This document shows positions 1 through 5,724 of a stretch of DNA of 5,824 bases, in pieces. Location of the stretch: assembly GCA_005885025.1 (NCBI GenBank), contig VAYC01000115.1, positions 1 through 5,824 on the forward strand, given 5' to 3'. This DNA comes from Actinomycetota bacterium (GTDB lineage: Bacteria > Actinomycetota > UBA4738). The notes under the pieces were generated by a model that saw only the letters and a program-made list of their open reading frames with translations, was not told where the DNA came from and did no database searches. Positions within the stretch are counted from its first letter, which is position 1. Every line of letters starts with the position of its first letter. A program made the position numbers and the translations under genes.

Positions 1-736
1 TCCCCCTCAGGAGGTTCATCGGCGGGGAACCGATGAATCCGGCCACGAACAGGTTGTCAGGATCGTCGTACACATCCTGCGGCCGCCCAACCTGTTGAAG
101 GATCCCGTCGGAGAGGACGGCGATGCGATCGCCCAGGGTCATCGCTTCGACCTGGTCATGGGTCACGTAGATCGTCGTGACTCCCACGCGAGCCTGCAGC
201 CGCTTGACCTCGGCCCGCATTTCGACCCGGAGCTTCGCGTCCAGGTTGGAGAGCGGCTCGTCCAGCAGGAACACGTCGGGCTCGCGCACCAGGGCTCGGC
301 CCATCGCCACCCGCTGTCGCTGGCCGCCGGAGAGCTGGCCCGGCCGCCTTCCCCGAAGCTCCTCGATGCCCAGCATGCGACTGATCTCGTCGACCCTCCG
401 ACGCACCTCGTGCTTGGCGATGCGATGTTGGCGGAGTCCGAACGCGAGGTTCTTGTCCACGGTCATGTGTGGATAGAGTGCGTAGTTCTGGAACACCATC
501 GCGATGTCCCGTTCCTTCGGTGGCACGTCGTTCACGACGCGGTCGCCGATGGTGATCGAGCCACGGCTGATCCGCTCGAGACCGGCCACCATCCGCAGAG
601 CCGTGGACTTCCCGCATCCCGAGGGGCCGACGAGGATCAGGAGCTCGCCGTCGGACACGTCCAGGTTCAGGCCCTCCAGGGCGACCACCGGGCCCGGATA
701 GACCTTGGTGACATCGTGGAAGGCGACCCCTGCCAC
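1..736 (-). CDS. Sugar ABC importer ATPase, MalK/UgpC type (3' end outside window)
   Basis: This is the cytoplasmic ATPase that powers a carbohydrate ABC importer; two copies would sit under the two permeases encoded just upstream. The visible 245 residues form a complete nucleotide-binding domain: Walker A GPSGCGKST (37-45), Q-loop Gln83 in VFQNYALYPHMTV, signature LSGGQRQR (135-142), Walker B VFLLDEP (155-161, catalytic Glu160), D-loop SNLDAK (163-168) and H-loop His193 in YVTHDQ. The stretch FIGSPPMNLL (234-243) is typical of the MalK/UgpC/MsmX group just before the C-terminal regulatory domain. Family members run to about 350-380 residues, so roughly 110-130 C-terminal residues lie beyond base 1. 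The start is a GTG at 736-734, 5 nt after the MalG-type stop, with GAAAGG 9 nt upstream; there is no in-frame ATG before the Walker A motif. No key residue is missing. The transported sugar cannot be read from the ATPase. Confidence 0.95.
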   Translation of the reverse strand, partial: MAGVAFHDVTKVYPGPVVALEGLNLDVSDGELLILVGPSGCGKSTALRMVAGLERISRGSITIGDRVVNDVPPKERDIAMVFQNYALYPHMTVDKNLAFGLRQHRIAKHEVRRRVDEISRMLGIEELRGRRPGQLSGGQRQRVAMGRALVREPDVFLLDEPLSNLDAKLRVEMRAEVKRLQARVGVTTIYVTHDQVEAMTLGDRIAVLSDGILQQVGRPQDVYDDPDNLFVAGFIGSPPMNLLRG

Positions 737-741
737 CCAGG

Positions 742-1662
742 TCAGCCTTTCAGCCCCTGGGTGGCGATGCCTCTGACGAAGAAGCGCTGCGCCAGGACGA
801 ACAGCACCAGCACGGGCAGCATCGACATGATGTTCGCCGCCGCGACCAGGTGCCATTGGGATTGGTGGGCACCCTGGAACGTGGCCAGCCCGAGCTGGAG
901 CGTGAACGCATCCTGGTTCGTCAGGATCGTCACCAGCGGCCAGAGGAAGTCGTTCCAGGTCCACATGAACTGGATCACGGCGAGCGTCGCCAGCGCCGGC
1001 AGGGACAAGGGAAGGACGATGCGCACCAGGATGGTCAGGCGGGAGGCGCCGTCGATTCGAGCGGCCTCCTCGAGCTCGATGGGGAGGGTGCGGAAGAACT
1101 GGGTGAGCATGAAGATGCCGAAGACGCTCACCAGGTTCGGCACGATGAGCGCGCCGAGCCGGTCGATGAGACCAAAGTCCTTCACGATCAGGAACGTGGG
1201 GATCAGCACCACCTGCAAGGGGACCATCAACGTGGCGAGCAGCAGGAAATAGACGACGCCGCGCCCCAGGAAGTGGATCCTGGCGAACGCGTAGGCCGCA
1301 AGCGAACAGAACACGAGGTTGCTGAGTACGACCGCGACCGTCACAAGAGTCGTGTTCCAGAACCAGGTGCCGAACGCCGACTGCCGGATCGTCGTCGCAT
1401 AGTTCCCGAATCGGAGGGTCCCGGGCCACAGGACCGGCGGGAAATGCAGGGTCTGGGCGGGGGTCTCGAGGGAGGTCACGACCATCCACACCAGGGGCAG
1501 CAGCATGATCACGGCGAGCGGAGCGAGGATCAGGTGCCACGGATCGAACGGCAGAAGGCGATTCGGCTTCGCCTCGACCATGCCGATCTCACCGGGCAAC
1601 GAGCTCGCGTCGATCCGCGCGAGGCGCGTGGGGGCGTCGACGGGAGCGATCGGGCTGCTCAC
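742..1662 (-). CDS. Sugar ABC importer permease, MalG type
   Basis: This is an inner-membrane permease subunit of a CUT1-type carbohydrate importer, expected to pair with the MalF-type permease encoded upstream. With the GTG start at 1662 it has 306 residues. Hydrophobic segments lie near residues 43-63, 103-127, 136-158, 169-188, 219-240 and 273-294, giving the usual six helices. The EAA loop that docks on the ATPase reads EAARIDGAS (199-207) followed by IVLPLSLPAL. The C-terminus FFVRGIATQGLKG is typical of MalG proteins. The GTG overlaps the upstream TGA by 4 nt (GTGA). Of the 26 codons between that GTG and the next candidate, ATG at 1581, 24 end in G or C, which argues that they are translated. 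The ATG has its own GGTGAG 6 nt upstream and would give 279 residues, so the exact start is uncertain. Reading further upstream only enters the MalF-type gene in the wrong frame. Confidence 0.93.
   Translation of the reverse strand: MSSPIAPVDAPTRLARIDASSLPGEIGMVEAKPNRLLPFDPWHLILAPLAVIMLLPLVWMVVTSLETPAQTLHFPPVLWPGTLRFGNYATTIRQSAFGTWFWNTTLVTVAVVLSNLVFCSLAAYAFARIHFLGRGVVYFLLLATLMVPLQVVLIPTFLIVKDFGLIDRLGALIVPNLVSVFGIFMLTQFFRTLPIELEEAARIDGASRLTILVRIVLPLSLPALATLAVIQFMWTWNDFLWPLVTILTNQDAFTLQLGLATFQGAHQSQWHLVAAANIMSMLPVLVLFVLAQRFFVRGIATQGLKG
746..751 (-). promoter_or_regulatory. Ribosome binding site of the ATPase gene
   Basis: GAAAGG on the minus strand lies inside the last codons of the MalG-type permease gene, 9 nt before the GTG at 736. 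It supports that GTG as the ATPase start and suggests that translation is coupled to the upstream permease. Confidence 0.5.
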
Positions 1663-2567
1663 GACTGGTAGTGGATCACGCGCCTGCCCAGCCAGAACTG
1701 GGCCAGGGTGAGCACCAGGATCACCAGGAACAACACGTAGGCGATGGCCGCGGCGTATCCCGCGAGCGACAGGCTTCCCAGGCCCTGCTCGAAGGCAAGG
1801 CGGTACACGTAGAAGACCACCACCGACGTCCGCCCGAGAGGTCCTCCCTTCGTCACGAAGAACACCTCGTCGAAGAGCTGCAGCGCGCTGATCGAGGACC
1901 ACACGACCAGCAGCAGCGTGGCCGGCCCGAGCATCGGCCAGGTGATGCGCCAGAACGTCGTCCACCGGCTGGCGCCGTCGATGGCGGCGGCCTCGATCAG
2001 ATGCTGAGGAACACCTTGCAGCGCGGCGAGATAGATGATCGCGTCGAACCCGAGCCATCCCCAGATGGTCATCAGAACCAGAGCGATCATGGCCTGGTCC
2101 GGGTCATCGAAGAACCCGAACGGCCCGAGTCCGATCTTGCCGAGCAGCCAGTTGGCCAAGCCGAAGTTCCGGTCGAACAGCCAGAGGAACATGATCCCGG
2201 TGGCGATGGTGGAGGTGACCACCGGGATGAAAACGGCGAGACGGTAGACGCGCACGAAGGCGATCTTCCGATTGAGCGCGTGGGCCACGAAGAGTCCCGC
2301 CAGGATCGAGATCGGGACGAACAGGATGGTGTAGTAGACCGTGTTGAGGGCGGCCTGCCTGACCTTGGGGTCGTGCAGCATGCGGGTGTAGTTCGCTACC
2401 CCGACCCAGTGACGCTCCGGCGAGATCAGACCGGCTTTCTGGAAGGAGAGGATGAGCCCCCACACGATCGGGATCAGGCCGAAGACCCCGACCAGGATCA
2501 CCGAGGGAAGGATGAAGGTCCAGCCCGCAGCGTGATCGGACACGAGGTACCTGCGGACTCGCGTCAT
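1659..2567 (-). CDS. Sugar ABC importer permease, MalF type
   Basis: This is the first of the two membrane permeases of the importer; at 302 residues it is normal for the family. Hydrophobic segments fall near residues 14-40, 76-98, 108-131, 159-181, 214-236 and 268-293, consistent with six helices and without the extra N-terminal helices of enterobacterial MalF. The EAA loop reads EAAAIDGAS (192-200) followed by the RITWPMLGPA segment, which contacts the ATPase. The motif FFVTKGGPLGRTSVVVFYVY (236-255) is characteristic of this permease group. The ATG at 2567 has GGAGG 4 nt upstream and a second GGAGG 12 nt upstream, in a very purine-rich spacer. The gene ends in a GTGA overlap with the MalG-type gene, which suggests coupled translation at similar levels. 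Confidence 0.95.
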   Translation of the reverse strand: MTRVRRYLVSDHAAGWTFILPSVILVGVFGLIPIVWGLILSFQKAGLISPERHWVGVANYTRMLHDPKVRQAALNTVYYTILFVPISILAGLFVAHALNRKIAFVRVYRLAVFIPVVTSTIATGIMFLWLFDRNFGLANWLLGKIGLGPFGFFDDPDQAMIALVLMTIWGWLGFDAIIYLAALQGVPQHLIEAAAIDGASRWTTFWRITWPMLGPATLLLVVWSSISALQLFDEVFFVTKGGPLGRTSVVVFYVYRLAFEQGLGSLSLAGYAAAIAYVLFLVILVLTLAQFWLGRRVIHYQS

Positions 2568-2623
2568 CCGCCCTCCGTCCCTCCGCCTCCGGGGCGCTTC
2601 TCCGCGACCTCTCCGCGGTCCGT
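2568..2623 (-). promoter_or_regulatory. Purine-rich spacer between binding-protein and permease genes, with repeated SD-like motifs
   Basis: On the minus strand this 56-nt spacer contains five CGGAG units, two of them within a direct repeat of CGCGGAGA. At least three GGAGG/GGAG motifs precede the permease ATG. A weak hairpin is possible (CGCC at 2584-2587 with GGCG at 2593-2596, 5-nt loop). It has no U-tract, so it is not an intrinsic terminator. The spacer is where expression of the binding protein could be separated from that of the permeases; that role is inferred. Confidence 0.4.
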
Positions 2624-3940
2624 CTACCCTGCCAGGGCCAGTGCGTCGTTGGCCTGAGCTGCCGCCTTGTCCAGGGCCGACTTGGGGTCGCTCTTGCCCA
2701 GCATCGCTGAGACGATGGCGAAGCCCATGGCCTCGGACACCTGAGGATAGGCGGCGAGCACGGGCCGAGCCTGCTTGACATTCGTCAGGTTTTCAGCGAA
2801 TGCGTCGATCCCCGGAAAGGCCGCCCCGAACTGCTGGATGAAGGCTGCGTCGCTCACGACCGACAGCCGAAACGGGAGATGGCCCGCCTTGAGCGCGTCC
2901 TTCTTGATCTGGTCCGCCGCGGTGAGCCAGGCCACGAACTTGAGTGCTGCCTGCTCACGCCCCCCGCCGTTATCGAATACACACCACATGTCGGGGCCGG
3001 CGATCGTCTGGTGATCTCCGTTGAAGCCGGGCAGGACCGACACGCCGTACTTCACGTCCGGGAAGCTGGAGAGGTCCCACGGACCCGTTATCAGCATGCC
3101 GATCTTTCCGCTGTTGAACACGCCCGTGTAGGCGGAGTTCTGCAGGTCGAGGTAGACCGACTTGTCATCGACGGCCATCCCGGTGAGGACCTGGAGTGCC
3201 TGGACGCCCTGGGGCGAGTTGAACGCCGCCTTCGTGTTGCTCGCGTCGAGGATCGAGCCGCCGTTCTGCCACAGCAGCGGATCGTAATGCCACACGGTGT
3301 CCTCCGAGGCGTCCATCGGATAAGAGAACCCGAACTGCTTCTTCGCCGGATTCGTGAGCGCCTTCGCCGCGGCCCGGAAGTCGTCCCAGGTCCACTGGTC
3401 GGTCGGGTACTGGAGTCCCGCCGCGTCGAACAACGATTTGTTGTACACGATGGCCAGGTTGTCGATCAGGGCTGGGATGCCGAGCACCTTCCCCTGGAAG
3501 GTGGCCGCGGTCCGCGCGCCCGGGATGAAGTCGTTCCAGTTCACGGCGGGCTGCTGAACCCACTGGGTGAGGTCGACGAGCCCCGGAGCCGCCGCAAGCT
3601 GAGGAAGCGACGAGCCGTACTGGTAGGTGATGTCCGGCGGCTCCCCTCCCTGAAGGGCGACGGTCAGCTTCTGGAGCGCCTTGTCGTTGTTGACGAACAG
3701 GGGCTTGATGTGGATGTTCGGGTTTTCCGCGTTCCACTGGTCCAGCAACGCCTTGAGCGAGTCGGCCTCGACGTCCGTGTATCCATGCCAGAACGTCAGG
3801 GTCACCGGGGTGGCCGGCTCGCCGGATGGCGATGCGCTGCCCGAGCCCGTCGGGGTGGCGCTGTTCGTCCCGCTTCCCCCACACGTGACGGCGAGCAGGG
3901 CGACGGCCGCAACGATCACGAGCAGATGACGCTTCTTCAT
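2624..3940 (-). CDS. Carbohydrate ABC importer solute-binding lipoprotein (family 1)
   Basis: This protein should be the membrane-anchored extracellular receptor that captures the sugar and delivers it to the two permeases. Its 438 residues begin with a lipoprotein signal: positive MKKR, hydrophobic residues 5-19, then LAVTC with Cys20 as the lipid site (Thr at -1 and Ala at -3 make a loose lipobox). A Gly/Ser/Thr/Pro-rich linker of about 25 residues follows. The mature domain starts VTLTFWHGYTD (46-56) and continues with WNAENPNIHIKP (69-80), as in MalE-like family 1 binding proteins. MLITGPWDL (282-290) and the C-terminal helices around 330-345 also fit. Aromatics at 183, 185, 217, 219 and 224 are possible sugar-stacking residues. 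The reading frame also opens at a GTG at 3949, but that codon lies within the ribosome binding site; the ATG at 3940 is better spaced and starts directly with the positive signal-peptide residues. Sequence alone does not identify the ligand. Confidence 0.94.
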   Translation of the reverse strand: MKKRHLLVIVAAVALLAVTCGGSGTNSATPTGSGSASPSGEPATPVTLTFWHGYTDVEADSLKALLDQWNAENPNIHIKPLFVNNDKALQKLTVALQGGEPPDITYQYGSSLPQLAAAPGLVDLTQWVQQPAVNWNDFIPGARTAATFQGKVLGIPALIDNLAIVYNKSLFDAAGLQYPTDQWTWDDFRAAAKALTNPAKKQFGFSYPMDASEDTVWHYDPLLWQNGGSILDASNTKAAFNSPQGVQALQVLTGMAVDDKSVYLDLQNSAYTGVFNSGKIGMLITGPWDLSSFPDVKYGVSVLPGFNGDHQTIAGPDMWCVFDNGGGREQAALKFVAWLTAADQIKKDALKAGHLPFRLSVVSDAAFIQQFGAAFPGIDAFAENLTNVKQARPVLAAYPQVSEAMGFAIVSAMLGKSDPKSALDKAAAQANDALALAG

Positions 3941-3946
3941 CCAGGA

Positions 3947-3954
3947 CACCTCCC
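3947..3954 (-). promoter_or_regulatory. Strong ribosome binding site of the binding-protein gene
   Basis: GGGAGGTG on the minus strand has its GGAGG core 8 nt before the ATG at 3940. It is the best-formed ribosome binding site in the window, which fits the high level of receptor usually needed by ABC importers. It rules against the GTG at 3949, which overlaps it. Confidence 0.75.
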
Positions 3955-3971
3955 AAGGCCTTCATTAGACG

Positions 3972-4847
3972 TCACGACAGCACCACCGATCTCGTTAAGT
4001 AGCGTGGGTGGTCTGGATCAAGGCCCTTGGCGTCGGCGATGGCGACGGCCAGGCGTTGGGCCAGGACGAGCTCGGCCAGCGCGTCGAGCGTGGCGACCCG
4101 CACCATGGCTCCGGTGGCTCGGACTTCGCGCGTCAGGCCGTCATCCGGTGTCGACAGGATCCACACGAGCGATCGCTGGCCCGCGAGGCTGATGGGCCCG
4201 TGTCGGTACTCCATCGCCGGATACGCCTCGGAGTACGTTCGCGACGCCTCGCGGAGCTTGAGAGCCGCTTCCTCGGCCACTCCCACCGTCCAGCCGTGAC
4301 CCAGGAAGACGGCGTGGTCGATGTCCTCCGGGTCTGCCGGAAGAGGATCCTCCAGCGCCCGCTCGGCGGCGGCGATGGTCGGGGCCAGGTCCTCTCCGAG
4401 ATGCGCCCTCAGCATCGCGAGGACGGACGTGGCGAACCTCGTCTGCACCACCGAGCGCTCGTCGGCGAAGTCCAGGACCACCCGGGCCTCGACCAGGGAC
4501 ACCGCCGGTGAGCCGGCGTCGGCAGTGATGAGGACGCGCGAGCCCGGTTCGAGGCCGCCCAGCAGCCGAAGGACCTCCGTCGTGGTGCCGCTCCGGGTGA
4601 TCGCCATGACCCGGTCGTAGGTCCGGGTGCCCGGGAACTCTGAGGCGGGGAAGGCGTCGGTCTGGCCCTGGCCGGCGGCCTCGCGAAGCGCGGCGTACGC
4701 CCGGGCCACGTGCAGCGACGTGCCGCAGCCGACCACGGCGACCCGCTCTCCCTCGTGCGGGAGCTCCGCATCCAGCCCGGGAATCATCTCCGCGGCCTTC
4801 CGCCAGCACGCCGGCTGGGAGGCGATCTCGCTGGCGATTGCGCTCAT
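3972..4847 (-). CDS. SIS-domain protein: GlmS-isomerase/FrlB-like sugar-phosphate enzyme
   Basis: This is a cytoplasmic double-SIS protein of 291 residues, equivalent to the isomerase half of glucosamine-6-phosphate synthase without the glutaminase domain. The first SIS unit has VVGCGTSLHVARAY (38-51), TRSGTTTEVLRLL (84-96) and ERSVVQTRFATS (130-141), the expected phosphosugar-binding loops. The second has FLGHGWTVGVAEEAALKLRE (181-200) and YRHGPISL (214-221). Lys197, Glu200 and His216 have the same spacing as GlmS Lys485, Glu488 and His504. At the C-terminus, PRYLTRSVVL (281-290) puts Arg286 where GlmS has Schiff-base Lys603. Family members include amino-sugar-phosphate deaminases (AgaS/NagB-II) and fructosamine-phosphate deglycases (FrlB, FraB); the exact reaction is unresolved. 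It is the first gene of the transport operon, 31 nt before the binding-protein gene. An in-frame TGA directly precedes the ATG, which fixes the upstream limit. No ribosome binding site is visible, so the transcript is probably leaderless. Confidence 0.9.
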   Translation of the reverse strand: MSAIASEIASQPACWRKAAEMIPGLDAELPHEGERVAVVGCGTSLHVARAYAALREAAGQGQTDAFPASEFPGTRTYDRVMAITRSGTTTEVLRLLGGLEPGSRVLITADAGSPAVSLVEARVVLDFADERSVVQTRFATSVLAMLRAHLGEDLAPTIAAAERALEDPLPADPEDIDHAVFLGHGWTVGVAEEAALKLREASRTYSEAYPAMEYRHGPISLAGQRSLVWILSTPDDGLTREVRATGAMVRVATLDALAELVLAQRLAVAIADAKGLDPDHPRYLTRSVVLS

Positions 4848-4855
4848 TCAACCGG

Positions 4856-4885
4856 AAACTAGACCACAAACGCTCATCAGGTCAA
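4856..4885 (-). promoter_or_regulatory. Predicted promoter of the SIS/ABC importer operon
   Basis: On the minus strand TTGACC (4885-4880) is followed after 18 nt by TAGTTT (4861-4856), which fits the actinobacterial TANNNT -10 pattern. An alternative -10, TCTAGT, has 16-nt spacing. Transcription would begin 1-2 nt from, or at, the ATG at 4847, consistent with the missing ribosome binding site and a leaderless mRNA. The call rests on motif inspection only. Confidence 0.5.
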
Positions 4886-4899
4886 GAGCAGGCTGAGCG
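4871..4899. promoter_or_regulatory. Candidate operator for the DeoR-family regulator
   Basis: Two nested symmetrical elements lie between the divergent genes. A perfect 6-bp inverted repeat, CGCTCA (4871-4876) and TGAGCG (4894-4899), has a 17-bp gap. An imperfect 18-bp palindrome runs from 4872 to 4889 with GCTC/GAGC ends and 12 of 18 positions symmetrical. The second covers the -35 element of the operon promoter, a plausible place for repression. AAAC also recurs at 4856 and 4868. Short repeats like these can arise by chance. Confidence 0.3.
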
Positions 4900-4925
4900 C
4901 AACCACGCATCTGGCGGCGTATGCT
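4897..4925 (+). promoter_or_regulatory. Possible promoter of the DeoR-family regulator gene
   Basis: TATGCT (4920-4925) is a fair -10 element ending 9 nt before the ATG at 4935, so transcription would start within a few nucleotides of the start codon. No recognisable -35 hexamer lies 16-18 nt upstream (GCGCAA at 4897-4902 is poor). There is no ribosome binding site before the ATG, again suggesting a leaderless transcript. Confidence 0.35.
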
Positions 4926-4934
4926 CTCGCCGGT

Positions 4935-5693
4935 ATGCGCCAGACCGACCGGCTGTCCTCGATCCTGGAGCGGCTCGCTGCCGACGGGTCCGTGGCCGTG
5001 GGCGAGCTCGCCTCCCGCCTCGGCGCCTCGGCGGCGACGGTGCGCCGAGACCTCCAGTTGCTCGAGGACCAACGGATGCTGAACCGGACTCACGGGGGGG
5101 CCGTGGCGCGCGACGTCCTCTACGAGCTACCCCTCCGGTACAAGGCTGCCCGGCACCAGGTGGAGAAGGAGCGGATCGCCACGGAGGCCGCCACTCGGGT
5201 CGCGGACGGAGCCGTGGTCGGGTTCACCGGAGGAACGACCACCACGGAAGTCGCCCGACGCATCGTGGATCGGCACGGGATCACGGTGGTGACGAACGCG
5301 CTCAACATCGCCGGAGAGCTCGCCATCCGCACGGACATCAAGCTCGTGGTGACGGGCGGTACGGCAAGAGCCGAGTCCTACGAGCTGGTGGGTCCCGTCG
5401 CCGAACAGGCCCTGGAGCGTCTCAACCTGGACATCGCGTTCGTCGGCGTCGACGGGATCACCGTCCAGGCCGGCCTCACCACACATCACGAGGTCGAGGC
5501 CCATACGAACCGCACGATGATCGATCGGGCGCGTCGAGTGGTCGTGGTCACGGACAGCTCGAAGCTTGGGCGGGTCGCATTCGCTCAGATGTGCCCCATC
5601 CACCTGGTGCACGAGCTGATCACCGACGATGGGGCGGCCGGGACAGCCATTCGGGATCTCCAGGACGCGGGCGTCGCGGTCACGATCGTGTGA
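4935..5693 (+). CDS. DeoR-family sugar-responsive transcriptional regulator
   Basis: This is a 252-residue DNA-binding regulator of the DeoR/GlpR family, normal in length and complete. The N-terminal winged helix-turn-helix covers about residues 4-57, with the recognition helix SAATVRRDLQLLE (32-44) and the wing motif RTHGGAV (51-57). The C-terminal effector domain, related to ribose-5-phosphate isomerase-type folds, shows GFTGGTTTTEVARRI (96-110), VVTNALNIA (118-126), GGTARAESYELVGP (141-154), DIAFVGVDGI (166-175) and the DSSKLGR loop (207-213). Such proteins usually repress a neighbouring sugar operon and are released by a phosphorylated sugar. The divergent position next to the SIS/ABC operon points to that operon, and probably its own gene, as targets. 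The effector may be a substrate or product of the SIS enzyme (inference). The first conserved effector loop has Thr98 where many relatives have Asp. The ATG at 4935 places the helix-turn-helix at the usual distance from the N-terminus; no ribosome binding site is visible. Confidence 0.95.
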   Translation: MRQTDRLSSILERLAADGSVAVGELASRLGASAATVRRDLQLLEDQRMLNRTHGGAVARDVLYELPLRYKAARHQVEKERIATEAATRVADGAVVGFTGGTTTTEVARRIVDRHGITVVTNALNIAGELAIRTDIKLVVTGGTARAESYELVGPVAEQALERLNLDIAFVGVDGITVQAGLTTHHEVEAHTNRTMIDRARRVVVVTDSSKLGRVAFAQMCPIHLVHELITDDGAAGTAIRDLQDAGVAVTIV

Positions 5694-5724
5694 CGATCCC
5701 GCCTCTCGTCTCCTGCTCAGTCGA

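Noticed and set aside
95..1252. Long plus-strand reading frame (385 codons) opposite the ATPase and MalG-type genes
   Set aside because: It is antisense to two clear genes, rich in His/Arg/Asp with no domain, and typical of the spurious long frames produced by G/C-rich third positions.
1663..2058. N-terminal extension of the MalG-type frame to 438 codons
   Set aside because: The extra residues are Arg-rich and lie inside the MalF-type gene in another frame. The GTGA overlap gives a family-length protein.
3941..3949. GTG at 3949 as the start of the binding-protein gene
   Set aside because: The GTG is part of the GGGAGGTG ribosome binding site. The ATG at 3940 has an 8-nt spacing and begins directly with the MKKR signal-peptide start.
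2879..4192. Long plus-strand reading frame (437 codons) opposite the binding-protein and SIS genes
   Set aside because: It is highly charged and Arg/Gly-rich, without motifs, and runs through two well-supported genes and their junction. It is a compositional artefact.
5019..5049. Perfect 8-bp inverted repeat (CTCGGCGC/GCGCCGAG, 15-nt loop) inside the regulator gene
   Set aside because: It lies within the conserved helix-turn-helix codons and is readily explained by G/C-rich coding sequence. There is no U-tract or other sign of function.
5694..5724. Possible bidirectional terminator between the convergent regulator and right-edge gene
   Set aside because: Only a weak GATC-type pairing is present, with no stable stem and no T-tract.
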